A stretch of 64,000 bases of DNA, from the NCBI GenBank assembly GCA_030407085.1, contig CM059584.1, positions 142,280,001 through 142,344,000 of the forward strand, in the 5' to 3' direction. Each line of letters begins with the position of its first letter. Position 1 is the first letter of the stretch. The notes beneath the pieces were generated by a model. The model made no database searches. It had not been told where the DNA came from and was given only the letters and a program-made list of their open reading frames with translations. The position numbers were made by a program, and so were the translations under genes. Origin of the DNA: Trichopria drosophilae. Its lineage: Eukaryota > Arthropoda > Insecta > Hymenoptera > Diapriidae. Positions 49,073 through 62,479 of this stretch are shown here, in pieces.

Positions 49073-49310
49073 TACAGTAAAAACCCGCTATAAGGAAATG
49101 TTTCGATGAAGAATATTCGCTATATGGATTCCCTTTCCATCTGCGCTATTTCTCCTCAAGTTTCATAAGGGTAAGCTCGGAACCAATGAGATTCCAGGAG
49201 TGGGGAAACATAGAGTTACATGGGGATGTTCGCCACGCCTCTTATTCCTTATACTGAATAAACTCATTTCCTTGTAGCCAGTGAATTCCTCATAGCGGGT
49301 TTCTACTGTA
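49073..49310. mobile_element. pogo-like miniature element with TA duplication
   Basis: A 234-bp element (49075-49308) lies between TA dinucleotides. The left end reads CAGTAAAAACCCGCTATAAG, and the reverse complement of the right end reads CAGTAGAAACCCGCTATGAG. CAGT-starting termini with a TA duplication are typical of the pogo/Tigger branch of Tc1/mariner elements. The interior has no transposase frame, so it is a non-autonomous copy. Confidence 0.85.
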
Positions 49311-50129
49311 TTTCGAAACAATGTCTCCTTTTTCAGTGAAAATCAGTGAATTTTCGTTGTTTAACAATCTGTTGCACTGCTTCAAATTAACAGAGTAAAC
49401 CTTTTCTGAAAACAGCAACTTCATCATTAAATGCGACATAATACACAAAAGGGGAAACCGATATTTCTGAATAAATAACAAAAATATATTAATGTTACGA
49501 AGGCAATAATATGAAGGAATAGGGATTGTTTTATTTTAATGATAACTGCTTTTTTTGTATGCTCCCTGGTAACAAAATTTTTGACTTCGAAACTTTTAAT
49601 TTCTTTTAATATATCAGCGTTTAATGAATGGCGCTTTGTATTTTTTTTTATCCAGTATTGATCTTAGAAATGTACTTGTAATGGCATTCTACTCAGGAAC
49701 TGACATGGATTCAAAGAAATCGTAGGACTCAGCTCCAGAAGTGACATAAAGTATATCGTAATTCAAAGCGAACGATTAATTCTTGTACGTATTTCCTTCA
49801 ATTTTAAGAGAAATGCGCTACCAAATTCCCCACCAAAAACGCGAACCTTTCGTTTCCATATGTCAATAATAAACAACGCCCCAAGGTAATTACGAAAAAG
49901 AAATTTCTTCGTCCCCCAAAAATTGTATAATAAGATAAGATTTTATGTGATACTTGGTAAAAGTCAAGTCCTTTTACACTTTACACTTATTATATAATAC
50001 AAAATAAAAAGCGTGTTTTTCTTTACCACATTCTCCTTACTATAAATTGGAAAATTTCTCAATTGCCAATCTTCATCTCTACGTATTTGAAACATCGCGA
50101 TACCACATCGAGAAATTTGCAGATCGTAA
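49311..50129. other. AT-rich non-coding DNA
   Basis: A chance-length minus frame at 49290-49481 overlaps the element end. No gene is supported. Confidence 0.5.
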
Positions 50130-50770
50130 TAAATTTCTGAAAGCTCTAGAACAATGAAGGGCATGGCCCAGTTTGTCTCATCGCTATCCATTCGATGTCG
50201 GGAGCAGCAGCAAAATGAAAAATGAAATTACGCTAGTAAAAACAATGAGTAAACTCGGACCGTGCGCTGTATGCGCATTAACTAATAATTGATTGAAACA
50301 AATGTTTCCAAAAGTCACCACCCCTCTCTCTCCCTCTGTCTCTCTCGTCTACTTTTGAAATATGAACTCTGTAATCACCCGCGACTTATCATAAATAATC
50401 GTGCTGCCAGATTGTGCCTGGATGTATCATCCTCTATCCGCCACTCCACTTTTTCTCTCGATCTTTTTTCCTTTCTCTGTCTCTAAACCTGCCTTTCTCT
50501 TTCTTGAAAAATATATATCGACACAGCCAAACAGCTCGCTGGCATTCGTGGGCCATACGATGAGAAAAATACGATTGCCGCCGAAGCAAACAAGTGTCGT
50601 ACACTAAAGTGTCACCGGTGGTTGGGCAAGTGCGCCAGAAGTGACGGAACTCGGGTTTGGGGCTCTGGATGGGGAGAAGAGGGCCGTCAAGCATCGCTCC
50701 ACCTAACTCAAGTTTTACTCGAGTACTTTGTACTGCGCTCGATCGCAAGCTCATGTAATTTACGCTTCGT
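50130..50770. other. GC-richer island J with pyrimidine-rich tract
   Basis: About 50318-50500 is strongly pyrimidine-rich on the plus strand, with many TCTC words. It is followed by a CpG-rich segment to about 50750. The 106-codon minus-strand frame 50434-50754 owes its Arg/Lys/Glu-rich C-terminal end to this tract and resembles no known protein. Candidate regulatory DNA by composition only. Confidence 0.4.
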
Positions 50771-51221
50771 TTTTTTTTTTATTTTCGAAATAATACATAA
50801 ATATTTCGGTCGGAAACGAAAAACGAACAAATCGGAGAGTCAAATGGCAATGGTATTTTTGTACTGTAAAAAATTGGAGTACATCCAAGATTTGTTCAAT
50901 TTTGAACATTTTAAATTTAACTAATTTTAAATATGATGGCATTTCTTGGTATTTGTCGGTCAATTTATTTGGGTAAAAATGTAAATAAATGTAAACAAAT
51001 AAATATATAAATATATAATGACATATATTTAGGCAAACTGAACAGGACCTGATCAGGGCCGTTTCAAAATTTCTACTCGGGATGCATTCCACAAAAAGTT
51101 ACTTCAATCCAAATGGATACTGAAATTTTAAATGATCTGTGTTCACATCAATTTAACTTTTAATATTGTTTTCTACTACATTTTTGTTATAAATTAACTG
51201 TAAAATCAATGTCATAACCCA
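50771..51221. other. AT-rich non-coding DNA
   Basis: Overlapping frames on both strands (plus 50622-50924, minus 50760-51092) are mutual shadows. No gene is supported. Confidence 0.45.
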
Positions 51222-52395
51222 TTAACGCCTAAAAGATACTTTTTCTTGCTTCGATTTCAATCGAGAATTTCGTACCATTATCGAACTTAGAACAAATTTA
51301 AAGGTACATATGCTACTGGTTTCGATGTCTTTCTTCAAAATTCCAAGGTCAAAATTGAGTTTCAGCTGTCAGGAAATCCAATATGGCGCCGATAATGGAA
51401 AAAATGGCCCAAAAATTTGGGAATCTTTATTTGAGCTCATCAATTTTTTTCGAGCCATTAGAATATTGGGATTCTATTGAAAGTACGAGCAAAGGTAAAT
51501 AAAATACTATTATTATACCTACATCATTCTAACGACCTCAAAATGGCCTCAACCATGAACATTTTTTGCAAATTTCTGCACGCTCTAAATAAAAAAATAC
51601 GAACTTTTTTAAAAAATTATTAAAAATGAAAAGTTCTCAGAATTTATCGACAAATATCACGGACATTCTTTTGGATTTTTTTGATCCATCTAAAAATTCT
51701 GAAAACAAAGTTAAATTAAGGAAGAAAAATCCTAAGCTATAATATTTGAAATTCATTTCCTCGAAAACTATCAACTTTTGGATAAAAAATGCGAAGAACA
51801 AAAAACTCGTAGAATTCATGAGAGAATAGACTAACTTTTTATCCGAATTTTTCCAAAATAAATTACAATTTATAAAATATTATGAAAAAAGAAATTAATC
51901 AAAAAGTCTTAAAGAATTCCGTGATACTTCTGGATGAATTTTATGAAGTTTTTATTCTTAAAAATTTTTAGAAAAGTTCGTAGTTTTTAAGTTAGAATGT
52001 CCTAAAATTTTCACAAAAATTTTCATTATTGATGCCGTTAAAATATTAAAATGAATTTAATCGTTAGAACGATGCGGGGTATAAAAGTAAAATTTTTTCT
52101 TAAAATTTAGGCATTTTATTCACCTTTGTTCATAGTTTCAATAGAATTCCAATATTCTAATGGCTCGAAAAAATTGATGAGCCCCAATAAAGACTCCCAA
52201 ATTTGTTGGCCATTTTTTACAAATTCGGCACCACATTGGATTTCCTGATGGCTGAAACTCAATTTTGACCTTGGAATCTTTAAGAGCGACCTCGAAAACA
52301 GTACAATGTGAACCTTTTAATTTTTTTTAACATCGATTTTGGTACGAAATTCTTGATAGAATTTGAAGCAAGAAAAAATGTTCTTTGTGCGTTAA
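51222..52395. mobile_element. Full-length palindromic foldback element at TTAA sites
   Basis: The element spans about 51226-52391 between TTAA at 51222-51225 and 52392-52395. The left end CGCCTAAAAGATACTTTTTC is matched imperfectly by the reverse complement of the right end (CGCACAAAGAACATTTTTTC). Pairing continues inward past TTCGTACCA, CAATTTTGACCTTGGAAT and TTAGAATATT to the centre, where GGATAAAAA on the left pairs with TTTTTATCC, leaving a loop of only about 40 bases. Arms are about 70-75% identical by eye with indels, so it is old. TTAA duplication is the piggyBac hallmark. The terminal bases are not the usual CCC, so that assignment is tentative. There is no credible coding frame. Confidence 0.8.
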
Positions 52396-55043
52396 TCCAG
52401 AGGTAGTTGTGTTTAGCATAAGGAGCATTAAAAAATATTAGAATATTTCATTCAGAATTTTCGATGATTCCACATTTCTCATTTTTCACTTTGCCAATTT
52501 TTTTTACAAAAAATGTCTTTTTTTATATAATGTATGTAAATGTATTTTTTTACATTAAAAATTTAATAACTACAGAATGATGAGTAATACACAAGAATTA
52601 AAAGTTTTGTGGATTTGTCCAAATAAAAAATACTTTTCTTGATTCATCGACCTTATGTTTTACTAGATAAGTTCTTGCCTTCGGATAATTTTTCTACATA
52701 ACGTATAAGTTACAGTAACTAGGGAAAAATTGTAGGCGAACCGCGCATGAGACCTCCTAATGTTTCAAAGATTATGTTACAGCTGTTGGACGAGGTACCA
52801 AGGACACGTAAATTTGTAATACTACCACTACGTGACATAAACACATTCTGTCTTATTAAACAAAATAAGAGAATAATGAACAAAAGATACGACTAATTAG
52901 ATGTTTTGTCATATAAATTCAAATTTCACACTGTCTTGTTGAATACGAAAAGACAGGAATAATAAACAATTCTTCGTGATTTGTTAAGTTGGAAAACAGA
53001 CAAATAAAAAAAAAAGAATACAGAGATCAGATAACGGGCAGTAAAAATAATCAACAAAGGTGGATTGGCAAAAAGCCCACACTACAACATCAATTTTCTG
53101 AAACCGATGTAATAAAATATTTTGTTAACATTATTTTCTCAATAAAAGGCTCTCATATAAAATGCTGAAAAACCATACTAGCTCCGAGTTTAATTGCAAA
53201 ATATCCAACAAGCTACATTGATTTTGCTGTTTAATATCTCAAATTTAATAGCTCTCTGTTTTAAAATGCCAATCGGTTTTCGATAAACGGCAAAATATCA
53301 CTTCATTGTATTCTTGATGCGCATAAGAGACTGGTGTACGTGATCTAGAAAAAGCAAGATGATGTCAGTTACGAACCGATTGTTTTTTCGATTTCGTTTA
53401 TAAACCACAGAGATTTTTAAAGATTCGACTTATTGACAGTCCGTCTTCTGATTGTCAGTTTTTTATTTTCATGATTTTGGCCCTGTAGGTTTTTTAAGTG
53501 ATCATTTAATTAATTTATCAGATTTATTAGATCAGCATTAAACTTTTTGAACACTTTTAAACCATAATCAATATAATACAGAAAATAAGAAATTTAAAAA
53601 TAGTACATTTTATGATTCTTTATTATGAACTCATTATTAACCGGCATCAAAAGTTGTTTCCTTAACAATTTACTGCAATTTCAAGAATTATTTTCGCAGA
53701 AATAAATTTCTTGTGTAAGCGTTTGTTATCGTAATATACTCCTTTATCACACGTAATAATGGAAACATACATTGTAGCGACTATCTGATAATATGTTCAA
53801 AAACTTTATACTAGCCGTTTTATAAAGTATGTATTCATTTTTTGCGTTTTGAATACTGTATATATGGCGTAAAGTTCATATCATTAATCGCATAAAAACT
53901 TTCTCTTATAACGTGAGAAAACAAAATGTGTACGATTTGTAGTATGCAGGCACTGACGTGAACGCAAAAATATAGGGATGAGTAAATAAGGACAATCGTA
54001 TAATGTCCGAAGATAAACATGCGGGTACCCGGAAAGGCGTCGCATAGAAATAAATAGCCTGGGGATAATATCAAGATACATACAGATCCGAGTCGTAAAA
54101 AATAAAGTAAAAGTAAGAGATGCACGTCAGTAAAGAAATTTTCAGAGGTAAAAATCAGTTTTAGACCATATATCAATGTTTATTGCGGTGTTGTAAGACT
54201 TTTTTTTATCCCGACATCTGAATGTATTTATTCTGATTTGAACAAATATCCGGTAATACATGAAATTAATTTTTAATATATAAAAGAAAACGTCGAAAAA
54301 ATAATTACAGAGGTTTTCTTTCTTTTTTATTAAATAATAGAACAAAATATTTATTAATCGGATAAACATTTGGGCAAATATACAAAATTAACCAAAATCT
54401 ATATTTATCATACGGGCAATCAGTCTGTGACTATATATATGTTGGTCTATATTGACATAATGTTATTGGGCTTGAGTACTAAGAATTCCTCAAAGATTCG
54501 ATAACGTTGATTAAAAGGGCAATAGATTTGTTAGTTAACAGTTGTTTTGTTAATTATGTTAGATAATTTTAATTAGCAGCATCACATAATGCATGGTGCG
54601 ATAGCCCCAACATAGTTGATTAAACTATGATATAGTTGTTACAATAATTACATCATTTTCATGATGAAATGGAGAACTTATTCAGTAAAATTACAACTGC
54701 GATTAATCGATGAATCGAACTTACATGTGTGAAGTTCGATTAAACTACATTAGTCTCCATCTAGAGAATTAAATGTATTTAAATACCAAAGACTGAATTT
54801 ATTGACTTCTGGATCATTATTATTCTATTTTTAGTGAGGGGATAAATAAATACTCTCTTTTTAACATTTCGACGGCTATGTCCGTCCTCATCAGAGACTG
54901 AATTAAATGAATGTAGACCTTAAAAATACATTATGTAAAAATGTGTGTCACCCGTTAGACATGCTGCAGATGACTGTTGTTTACCACTTCACTAAAAATT
55001 GAATCATAATGAACCGGACGTCAATGACTTCAGTCTTTGATAT
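52396..55043. other. AT-rich non-coding DNA
   Basis: A stretch at about 53425-53465 (GACAGTCCGTC, GATTGTCAGTTTTTT) resembles units of the element at 21264-21494 but is too short to call. The 113-codon minus frame at 53835-54176 starts at TTG and is hydrophobic, without a recognisable family. Confidence 0.5.
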
Positions 55044-56351
55044 TTAACCCTTTAAGTCCCAAATGTGCACAATTTGCACATGGATTTCAGCATCGTTGTG
55101 TGTATAAAATAAAAATTAAAAAAAAAATGGAAAGATCTATATCCGACTAATTTTGAGGTCGCTCTTTCGATTGGCGCTACTGAAATTTTCGAAAAATGAC
55201 GTTTAACAAAGTTTTTTTTACAAAAATACTGAAAAAAACGCGATCTTTTAGCTACAATTTTTTTTTTAAATGCATTTTTAACTATGATACCGGTTTCAGA
55301 TCACCTTCTAATCTGTCAGAAACGTGTTCCCGATTGTTTTACTTCAAAATTATACATTCACATATTTTGATTTATTTTGTTTTTCGATTCAAAATGGGGT
55401 CTGAACGTTGACAATTTTTGAAAGTGAAGAAAATACTATTATTTCGGATCTGCTTTTCTTTGTAGTAAAATCGTACAAATAAGTTATTACGAGTTTTGTA
55501 TGACCTATTTTGATTTACGGAAACAGTAATATCCCATAAAATCCAATTTTAAGATGGCGACTGTCATGTGCTCAGTAGAAATAAGTGTATTTCGAAACAA
55601 CCAAAATTGGTGTGAAATTTGCTAATTACCATCTCATAGGTTTCAGTCATCGCTAAACTCAAATCTTGAGTCCGTTTACTGAAATTCAAAATGGCGCATC
55701 CAATATGGCGGACCCGTTATGTAAAATTTCACATTTCTGGAATAGGAAAAATACTATCGTATTCCACTCAGATTTTCAAGTCAACATTATTCTTAAGATT
55801 TTTTTGATTATATAAATGGTTTTTGTGATAGTCGCCATCTTCAAATTGGATTTTATGAGATATTACTGCTTCCGTAAATCAAAATAGGTCATACAAAACT
55901 CGTAATAACTTATTTGTACGATTTACTACAAAAAAAACCTAGCAGTCCGAAATAATAGCATTTTCTTCACTTTCAAAAATGTTCAACGTTCAGACGCCAT
56001 TTTGAATCGAAAAACAAAATAAATCAAAATATGTGAATGTATAATTTTGAAGTAAAACAATCGGGAACACGTTTCTGACAGATTAGAAGGTGATCTGAAA
56101 CCGGTATCATAGTTAAAAATGCTTTTAAAAAAAAATTGTAGCTAAAAAATCGCGTTTTTTTTTCAGTATTTTTGTAAAAAAAACTGTGTTAAACGTCATT
56201 TTTTGAAAATTTCAGTAGCGCCAATCGAAAGAGCGATGTCAAAACTAGTCGGATATAGATGTTTCCATTTTTTTTTAAATTTTTATTTTATACACACAAC
56301 GATGCTGAAATCCATGTGCAAATTGTGCACATTTGGGACTTAAAGGGTTAA
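55044..56351. mobile_element. Near-perfect 1.3-kb hairpin, piggyBac-like MITE
   Basis: TTAA at 55044-55047 and 56348-56351 flanks a 1300-bp element (55048-56347). It begins CCCTTTAAGTCCCAAATG, and the reverse complement of the right end starts identically. The outermost roughly 70 bases of the two arms show no difference. Arms of about 518 bp (55048-55565 and 55830-56347) are about 95% identical by eye, around a 264-bp unpaired spacer containing AAAATGGCG and ATATGGCGG words. TTAA duplication and CCC termini are the piggyBac signature. No transposase frame is present; the 71-codon frame at 55196-55411 lies in an arm. High arm identity indicates recent origin or ongoing arm homogenisation. Confidence 0.95.
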
Positions 56352-57467
56352 GTCAAATGCACGGGATGATAAATTCTTCTATTCAAGTTAAAAATGTATC
56401 TACGTAACTTCAGTTCTAGTAGAAATTTGTTTCTAAATAAGATTTCCGGGTGCGAGTCAGGACCAAGCTTAAAGAAGGTTTGAAAATAATTGAACCCCTG
56501 ACGATCAAAAGGAGATACGCGCGACACGCCGGAGAATTTGTTGGCCCCTCGGCTCGTAATTTTTGACTTTCGAATTTTAAAGTTTTCATTAGATATCTTA
56601 ATAGGAAAATTAATTATGCGAATTTTTTGTTAAAATCAAAATTTTCTATCCCTCTACGTTTCTAATATAATCGCAAAAAACGAAATTATTTGAAATATAA
56701 AATAACTTAATTATTTTGTCTTTAACTCGTCATATCTTTTACAATAATTGGAATTTTTTAATGAAATTTTTAGGGAATATGCACTATTCTATCTACAAAC
56801 TAACGTATTTTTCCAAATTATGGTTAGTTATTACGGAAATTTTTTAAAAATTGGTTTTTGTTTTACTGCACAAAATTGACATTGAAAGCTTCAAACACTT
56901 CATTTTATTGCTGGATTTTGCGTTGTTGCTGCTATTTTAGGATTCAACAGTTAACGTTGGCTTTGTAAATGGCAATTGTTAAATAAAGAATATTCATCCT
57001 TCAATATTGGTATCTATCCTTCCTTTTTGATGCCATCGGAAATCGAACGTGACCATCAGTTGAATAATTCTTGATTAATATTGTTTGAATAATTTTTTTG
57101 ATTATTACGATCTTCACCCCAGATTCTGAAAGTGTCTGCATTTGTAATTTATAAAATTACTTCCAATGGATCGTCTTTGAGTAGATTTTAACCAATTTAG
57201 TCACTCAAATTTGCATCCTATAATATTCGCACAGATGGCGGTCTCTCTAAAATCGAATGCTGGTCAGATGTTACGTCAAAATTTTCCGCTGCTTCTAGAA
57301 TATGCAATGAGTGTATTCCTTACCACGCGTGTAAGTACTAATAACCAAATAAAATGAACTAATTGTCCCGCCAATTTACAAGCAGATCGTCAATACAAAG
57401 CAATTTATTACGAATATTTACCTTTTCTAAATGTAGGTTTCACGCCGGTGTTACCTTCAAATGAAAG
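56352..57467. other. Mostly AT-rich non-coding DNA
   Basis: A short GC-richer segment lies at about 56500-56570 (GCGCGACACGCCGGAG). Nothing else is supported. Confidence 0.5.
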
Positions 57468-58197
57468 TAGGGTAAGAGGTTCAGTTGTGAACATGGTTCG
57501 GTTGTTAATACCTCTGCGTACATTTTAATTGAAAAGAAATGAATCAAATTCGACAAATAGTTACAGAGTAAATTTATTATATTTAGTGATTTAATAGCGA
57601 CAGCTACCACAATGTGCAAAAGGAAGTTTTTTTTTTATTAGGTTCTGATGTGGCTACAATATTTGGTTGTGAACATCTCTCTTTTCTGACAAATCATACA
57701 ATATTGTCGTATGTATTGTATAATTTATAATCGATTCATGGTTTTCCAAGTTTTCTCCGATCAGCTTTTGTGTGTTTCACTTTTCGGCCAGTGCATTTAA
57801 TGCGTGCTTAAATGCGTAAGAGCTACTGGCATTGTGAAGAGCATGAAGAATAAAAGGTATCAATAGTGTTATCTTCTGTTGTTCTTCTGTCGTTAAACGT
57901 TTTTGAAATCAATAAATTACAATTTCTGTATACATCTAGGGTGGTTTCACTTCATTCTTTCTTATTTTTAATTGAGTTTTCAGTGGAGTTCACAACCGAA
58001 CCAAAAAATTTTGTTTGCTAAAAATGAAGACTCTACTAAATGTTTAACCAAAATTTTCAAGTCAATAAAATCAATTTAGTTTCGTCCATAGTAGTTAAGT
58101 AAGGTCTCTATATAAGTAAATGTTTGCATAATATTTAGTTCAGCGAAATTTAGGAGCCAACATTGAAAGGATTTTTATAATCGAACCTCTTCCCCTA
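57468..58197. mobile_element. TA-flanked TIR element (Tc1/mariner-like MITE)
   Basis: A 726-bp element (57470-58195) lies between TA dinucleotides at 57468-57469 and 58196-58197. The left end is GGGTAAGAGGTTCAGTTGTG, and the reverse complement of the right end is GGGGAAGAGGTTCGATTATA, so the TIR is about 24 bp and imperfect. The interior has further related words: GTTCGGTTGT near 57497, GGTTGTGAACAT near 57664, and the inverted GTTCACAACCGAACC near 57989. These may be subterminal binding sites. No transposase frame is seen. Confidence 0.7.
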
Positions 58198-61100
58198 CAT
58201 TTGTCGGTAATAAAGCTCTGAAACCACTTAGAATCATCCCTTCTAATTCCCTAATTTTTCCACGTTTTTTCTTTTTTGTTTTCTGCATCTTCGTCTTCGT
58301 TAAATGCCGTTGAGTTTTATAATAATTGTTTGAAAATAATACAAATTACATAACATTGTATTAACATCATTCCTATGAGAATTCATCACGGGAAAAAATG
58401 TTGGCATTGTGTATAAGTGTAGGTGAAAACGATGGCACTTCCTACATGATTATTCGCACGTTAACTCCTCTTAATGTATGCAGAAATACCACAGAAGCAT
58501 ACGATACCTGTGACAAAATACTACACAGTTTCCTACAAACGTATAGAGTGGGAAGGTTCATTAGGATTTGTAGGAGTACACATGTTACCCGTGCATTTCA
58601 TACGTGGATTTAAATGACCGTTCAAACAAATTCATTGCACATAATTTCCACATGTTTAAGCACTACGTCCAAAGTGCGTATGTGTGAAAGGAAATTGTAG
58701 ATTAATAATTACACATGTACAGATGGCATAATGATGGCTCGTACCGAAAATGAGGTGGTGTTAAACGCGTTGATGATTAAACGGTGACATGGTAATGAAT
58801 GGCCACAGATCAACGTCGTTACGATAATTGGCAAATATCCTAAGCTACTTTAATTTATTCTGTTGTACTTTTTTGTGCGTTTCACAAAATTTGAAAAAGT
58901 ATGAAATAAGTTAGATCGAATCAATCAAGGTCGTTGCTGCGAAAAATGGAAAACCGTAGATTTTCCTGAACCTTCCTGAAAAAATCGATTTATTTTAGTG
59001 CTGGTCGGAGGCCAATACCGCACAATCTATACCCAATTTCAAGATATTTGATTTCACCAAACAAGAAGAAGGTTGCAAATATAGCTGATGAGCTTGACGC
59101 CCTCACTACAATTCTTGACAATTGATTGAAAAAAATTATTACTACAAGTGGTGCCAGATAAATAAACTGGTAATTCCAGTTAATACCGAATATGCCATAC
59201 TGTCGAAGTAGAGTAAATGTTTTTAACGAAAAGCTATTGGAATTAAAAATTGATAAATTGTAAGTTTGACACCTAAGCATAATTAATATTTCGCTAATAA
59301 ATGCAGAAATCCTTGTATTTATCAATTAAAACTCAATACGTAATCGTTACCTAACTTAAATGCTTTCCTTTGACTGACCCGGTTCTGGTCAGTTTAAATG
59401 TTACAGCCCTGATAATGCGGCGGTTTATTTGAAGGCAACCTGCACAGGCTCAGAACAGACCACATTCTGATTTTTTCTCTGGTTTAACCAATTTTGATAA
59501 TGTCTTTTCAAAAATATGCGTAAAAAAGCAAATAATTGACCACTAAAAAAATTAAATTTTAAAGAAAAGTGTTAAAAAAAATGCTGAGTTGAGATCTTAC
59601 GTTTATGAAAAATCCGAAGAACCCCAAAATATGTGAAAAATTCAGAAAAAATAACGACCAGAAATCGAAAGGTCCCAGGATTGTTACTTGGTATGTGCCG
59701 ACTGTTTTTCCCCGTATTTTAAATGAATCGAAATTATGCAAAAAGAAACAGATAAATTGATCATTAGTGAAATTATTTACAATTTACTTCTCCTGCTTCT
59801 TCTCTTGACACGTTGCTGATTCCTGTTATTTATTTATGAATTACCGATTATTTGTGCACTTTTAATAATGCTGATACAACAATTTCTAAATCTAAACCGT
59901 AATGCTACACCCTGGTAAATATTACACATTTGAAGATTCTGCAACTAAAATTCAGTGTATGTAGTTGCGGGTCAAACTTTTTAATGACTTCATGATGTTA
60001 TAATTTTTAATGAACAAGTTTAATATGTGTATAAAAAAAGGCAAAATGCGTATAACTTATTTTTCGAACGAAATAAAGAATATCGTTCTTTTCCAACGAT
60101 ATCAATACATCTATTATCTTTTATTGTAATCCGAGATAGTATCGCATTCATCATGAAATTATTAGTTGGTGATATTCAAAGAAAGATGTAATACTTTCCA
60201 GTCAGCTTAAGGATTATTAAAGTTCTTAGAATCAATGAAAATCCAAGAAGATTGGAAAGTCTTAATTTCAAAAGATTTAAATGTTTAAGCAACTCTTAAG
60301 AAATGTAAGATGCTAAATTTTGTTCTCAACGGATTGCAGTTATATTAATACCATAAGGTATCTGCAAGAATAAATAATACCTTATATTTCTCAATTATAA
60401 AATAAGAAGCCATGAAAAAGTCAAAAACGTAGATATACATATTGCTGAATGTCCGTTTTATTTAATTAGTTAATGGTAACATTTATAAATTCTATAATGG
60501 TAAGCGAAAATGATATTGTTAAAATGTTCCTCATTTTATACCGAAAATACGTTTCTAGCTTTGTCTTACTTGGGCTGTAAGTTATAAATACCGAAATTTA
60601 ATGTTCAATTAAAGATCAAAGAATGGAATTGTTCCTCAAACACTGTTTAACTTAAGACAGTTCGTACTTCTTACCTAACTGAATTAGTAAGGAGACGAAT
60701 AAATAAAGTAAATTATCCACGAGTCCTCATTTGTTTAAAAATGTAATTGTAATAGTATGATCAAATAATCCAAGAGGGTAAAATTTTATATAATAATCGT
60801 TAAACTATAATAAATCTCACATTTTACAAATTCGATAAATGAACTAATAGATGTGATATTTTTAACATATATTAAAAGACAAAATGACCTTGTGTAAAAT
60901 CATGAATTGAAAATTCCTTAAAATTATATATTTTTCATCATACATGTTTAGAATTAATTCACAGTTTCGTTTGCATCTATAAACTTTTCATTAATCTGCG
61001 CAATATTACCAAATCAACGGTTAAATGTAACTGCGAGAATTTTACCTAAAATTCATTAGTAATAATATATGAATATAGAAAAAATTAATAGTATCCACTT

Positions 61101-62479
61101 ACACAGTGAAAAATATCCACATGAAATTTAATGATTGGTAGACAGCTCAGGTTATTGCGAGGAATGGAATAAAAGTAATGAAGTTAATGAAATTGAAGTT
61201 CCGGATTCTTAAAATTGATTCATACCCTACATGAAGGTTAACTCAAAAAAATTATATGAATTTCATGAGGAAATATCGCAATGAAGATAAAAATAATTAA
61301 TATTTGCTAAATATATTATTATTAACAAATGCACTTATTAAATTGTAGACTGCTGTAAAAATCATGTCGTGTCCATAATCTCAAAATACAAAATATACGT
61401 TTGTTCTGATTACTTATACCTTTTCGAAGGAAGATATACAATACGTTTGCAATTCGCATGTGATGTAGAACAGAGTTCTAAAAAATTCAAAGACTTCTGT
61501 TATAAAATATTCATACTTTTGAGGTATTTTATATTATAATTCATAATAAACCAGTTAACAACAATTTAAAATCATAAAAGATAATTTATAGTGACTAACA
61601 AAACTGTTGAAACCAATTCTCTAACTAATTATACTATCGACGGTTGAAAAACTGATTATGAATTTATCGTTGTAGGCATACGCATTTCCGTTAAACATAT
61701 TTATCAAATGTTGTATTTTTCTACTTATTCTCAAACGTATAGTACTAATTTTACAAGAATCGACGATCACTAATAACATCCGGATGAGTAATAACGCAAA
61801 ATGAAAATTCGATATTTTTAGTTTGACTTTCTTTAGATTCTACGTTTTGGAGGACGAACGTAACCTAGAAACCAACACGATGAAATGTAACGTCCCCATT
61901 GCTTAGTATGATAATCTGTTATTAACTTAAGTTTCATGATCATATACATTTATGACAATTTCAATAAATAATATTTTTAAGGAATTCATATTTATGTACC
62001 AAAACTTTCTGAAATTTAAGATTTAATTCTTTGCAAATGAAAGCCTAGTCAATCCCAAAAAAAAACTTTAAATATATTCGAAGTTTGACATTTAAAGTTG
62101 GTGATATTTAGGATTATATCCAACACTGTATCTATTACGTTCTGATTTGTTGAATCCAATCTTTCGTCCCTTGGGAAAAACGTATGTCTATGGGGTCTCA
62201 AATCATCGTAAGTTACCATAGTAAAAAATCACAATGTATATTAATTCGGCAATTATTTATTTAATTATTTGTATATTTCTACTCAGTACTGAATAAACAA
62301 ATCGGTAGGTAAGAACCACCTTAAATTAATATATAACGTATATGTAAATTATTTTTTTTACTAATTATACTATTTCTCGTATTATTCTCCGTAAATAATT
62401 ATCAAAATAGAGGGAAAATACTTAAAACATTGAAATTTCGTTAGTAAAAGAATACCAACGTCTTTCAAGTGTGAATGCA
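58198..62479. other. AT-rich non-coding DNA
   Basis: Over 4 kb with no supported feature. The 111-codon minus frame at 58990-59325 starts at TTG, and the plus frame 58398-58613 (71 codons) has no recognisable motif. Confidence 0.55.

Noticed and set aside
50434..50754. Arg/Lys/Glu-rich protein on the minus strand
   Set aside because: The charged end is the translation of a purine-rich tract; no family match.
53425..53465. Second copy of the 15-bp-unit element
   Set aside because: Only two degenerate units, no ends.
53835..54176. 113-codon hydrophobic frame as a membrane protein
   Set aside because: TTG start, AT-driven hydrophobic composition, no family resemblance; length expected by chance given the number of frames.
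58990..59325. 111-codon minus-strand frame
   Set aside because: TTG start, no recognisable motif, AT-rich context.
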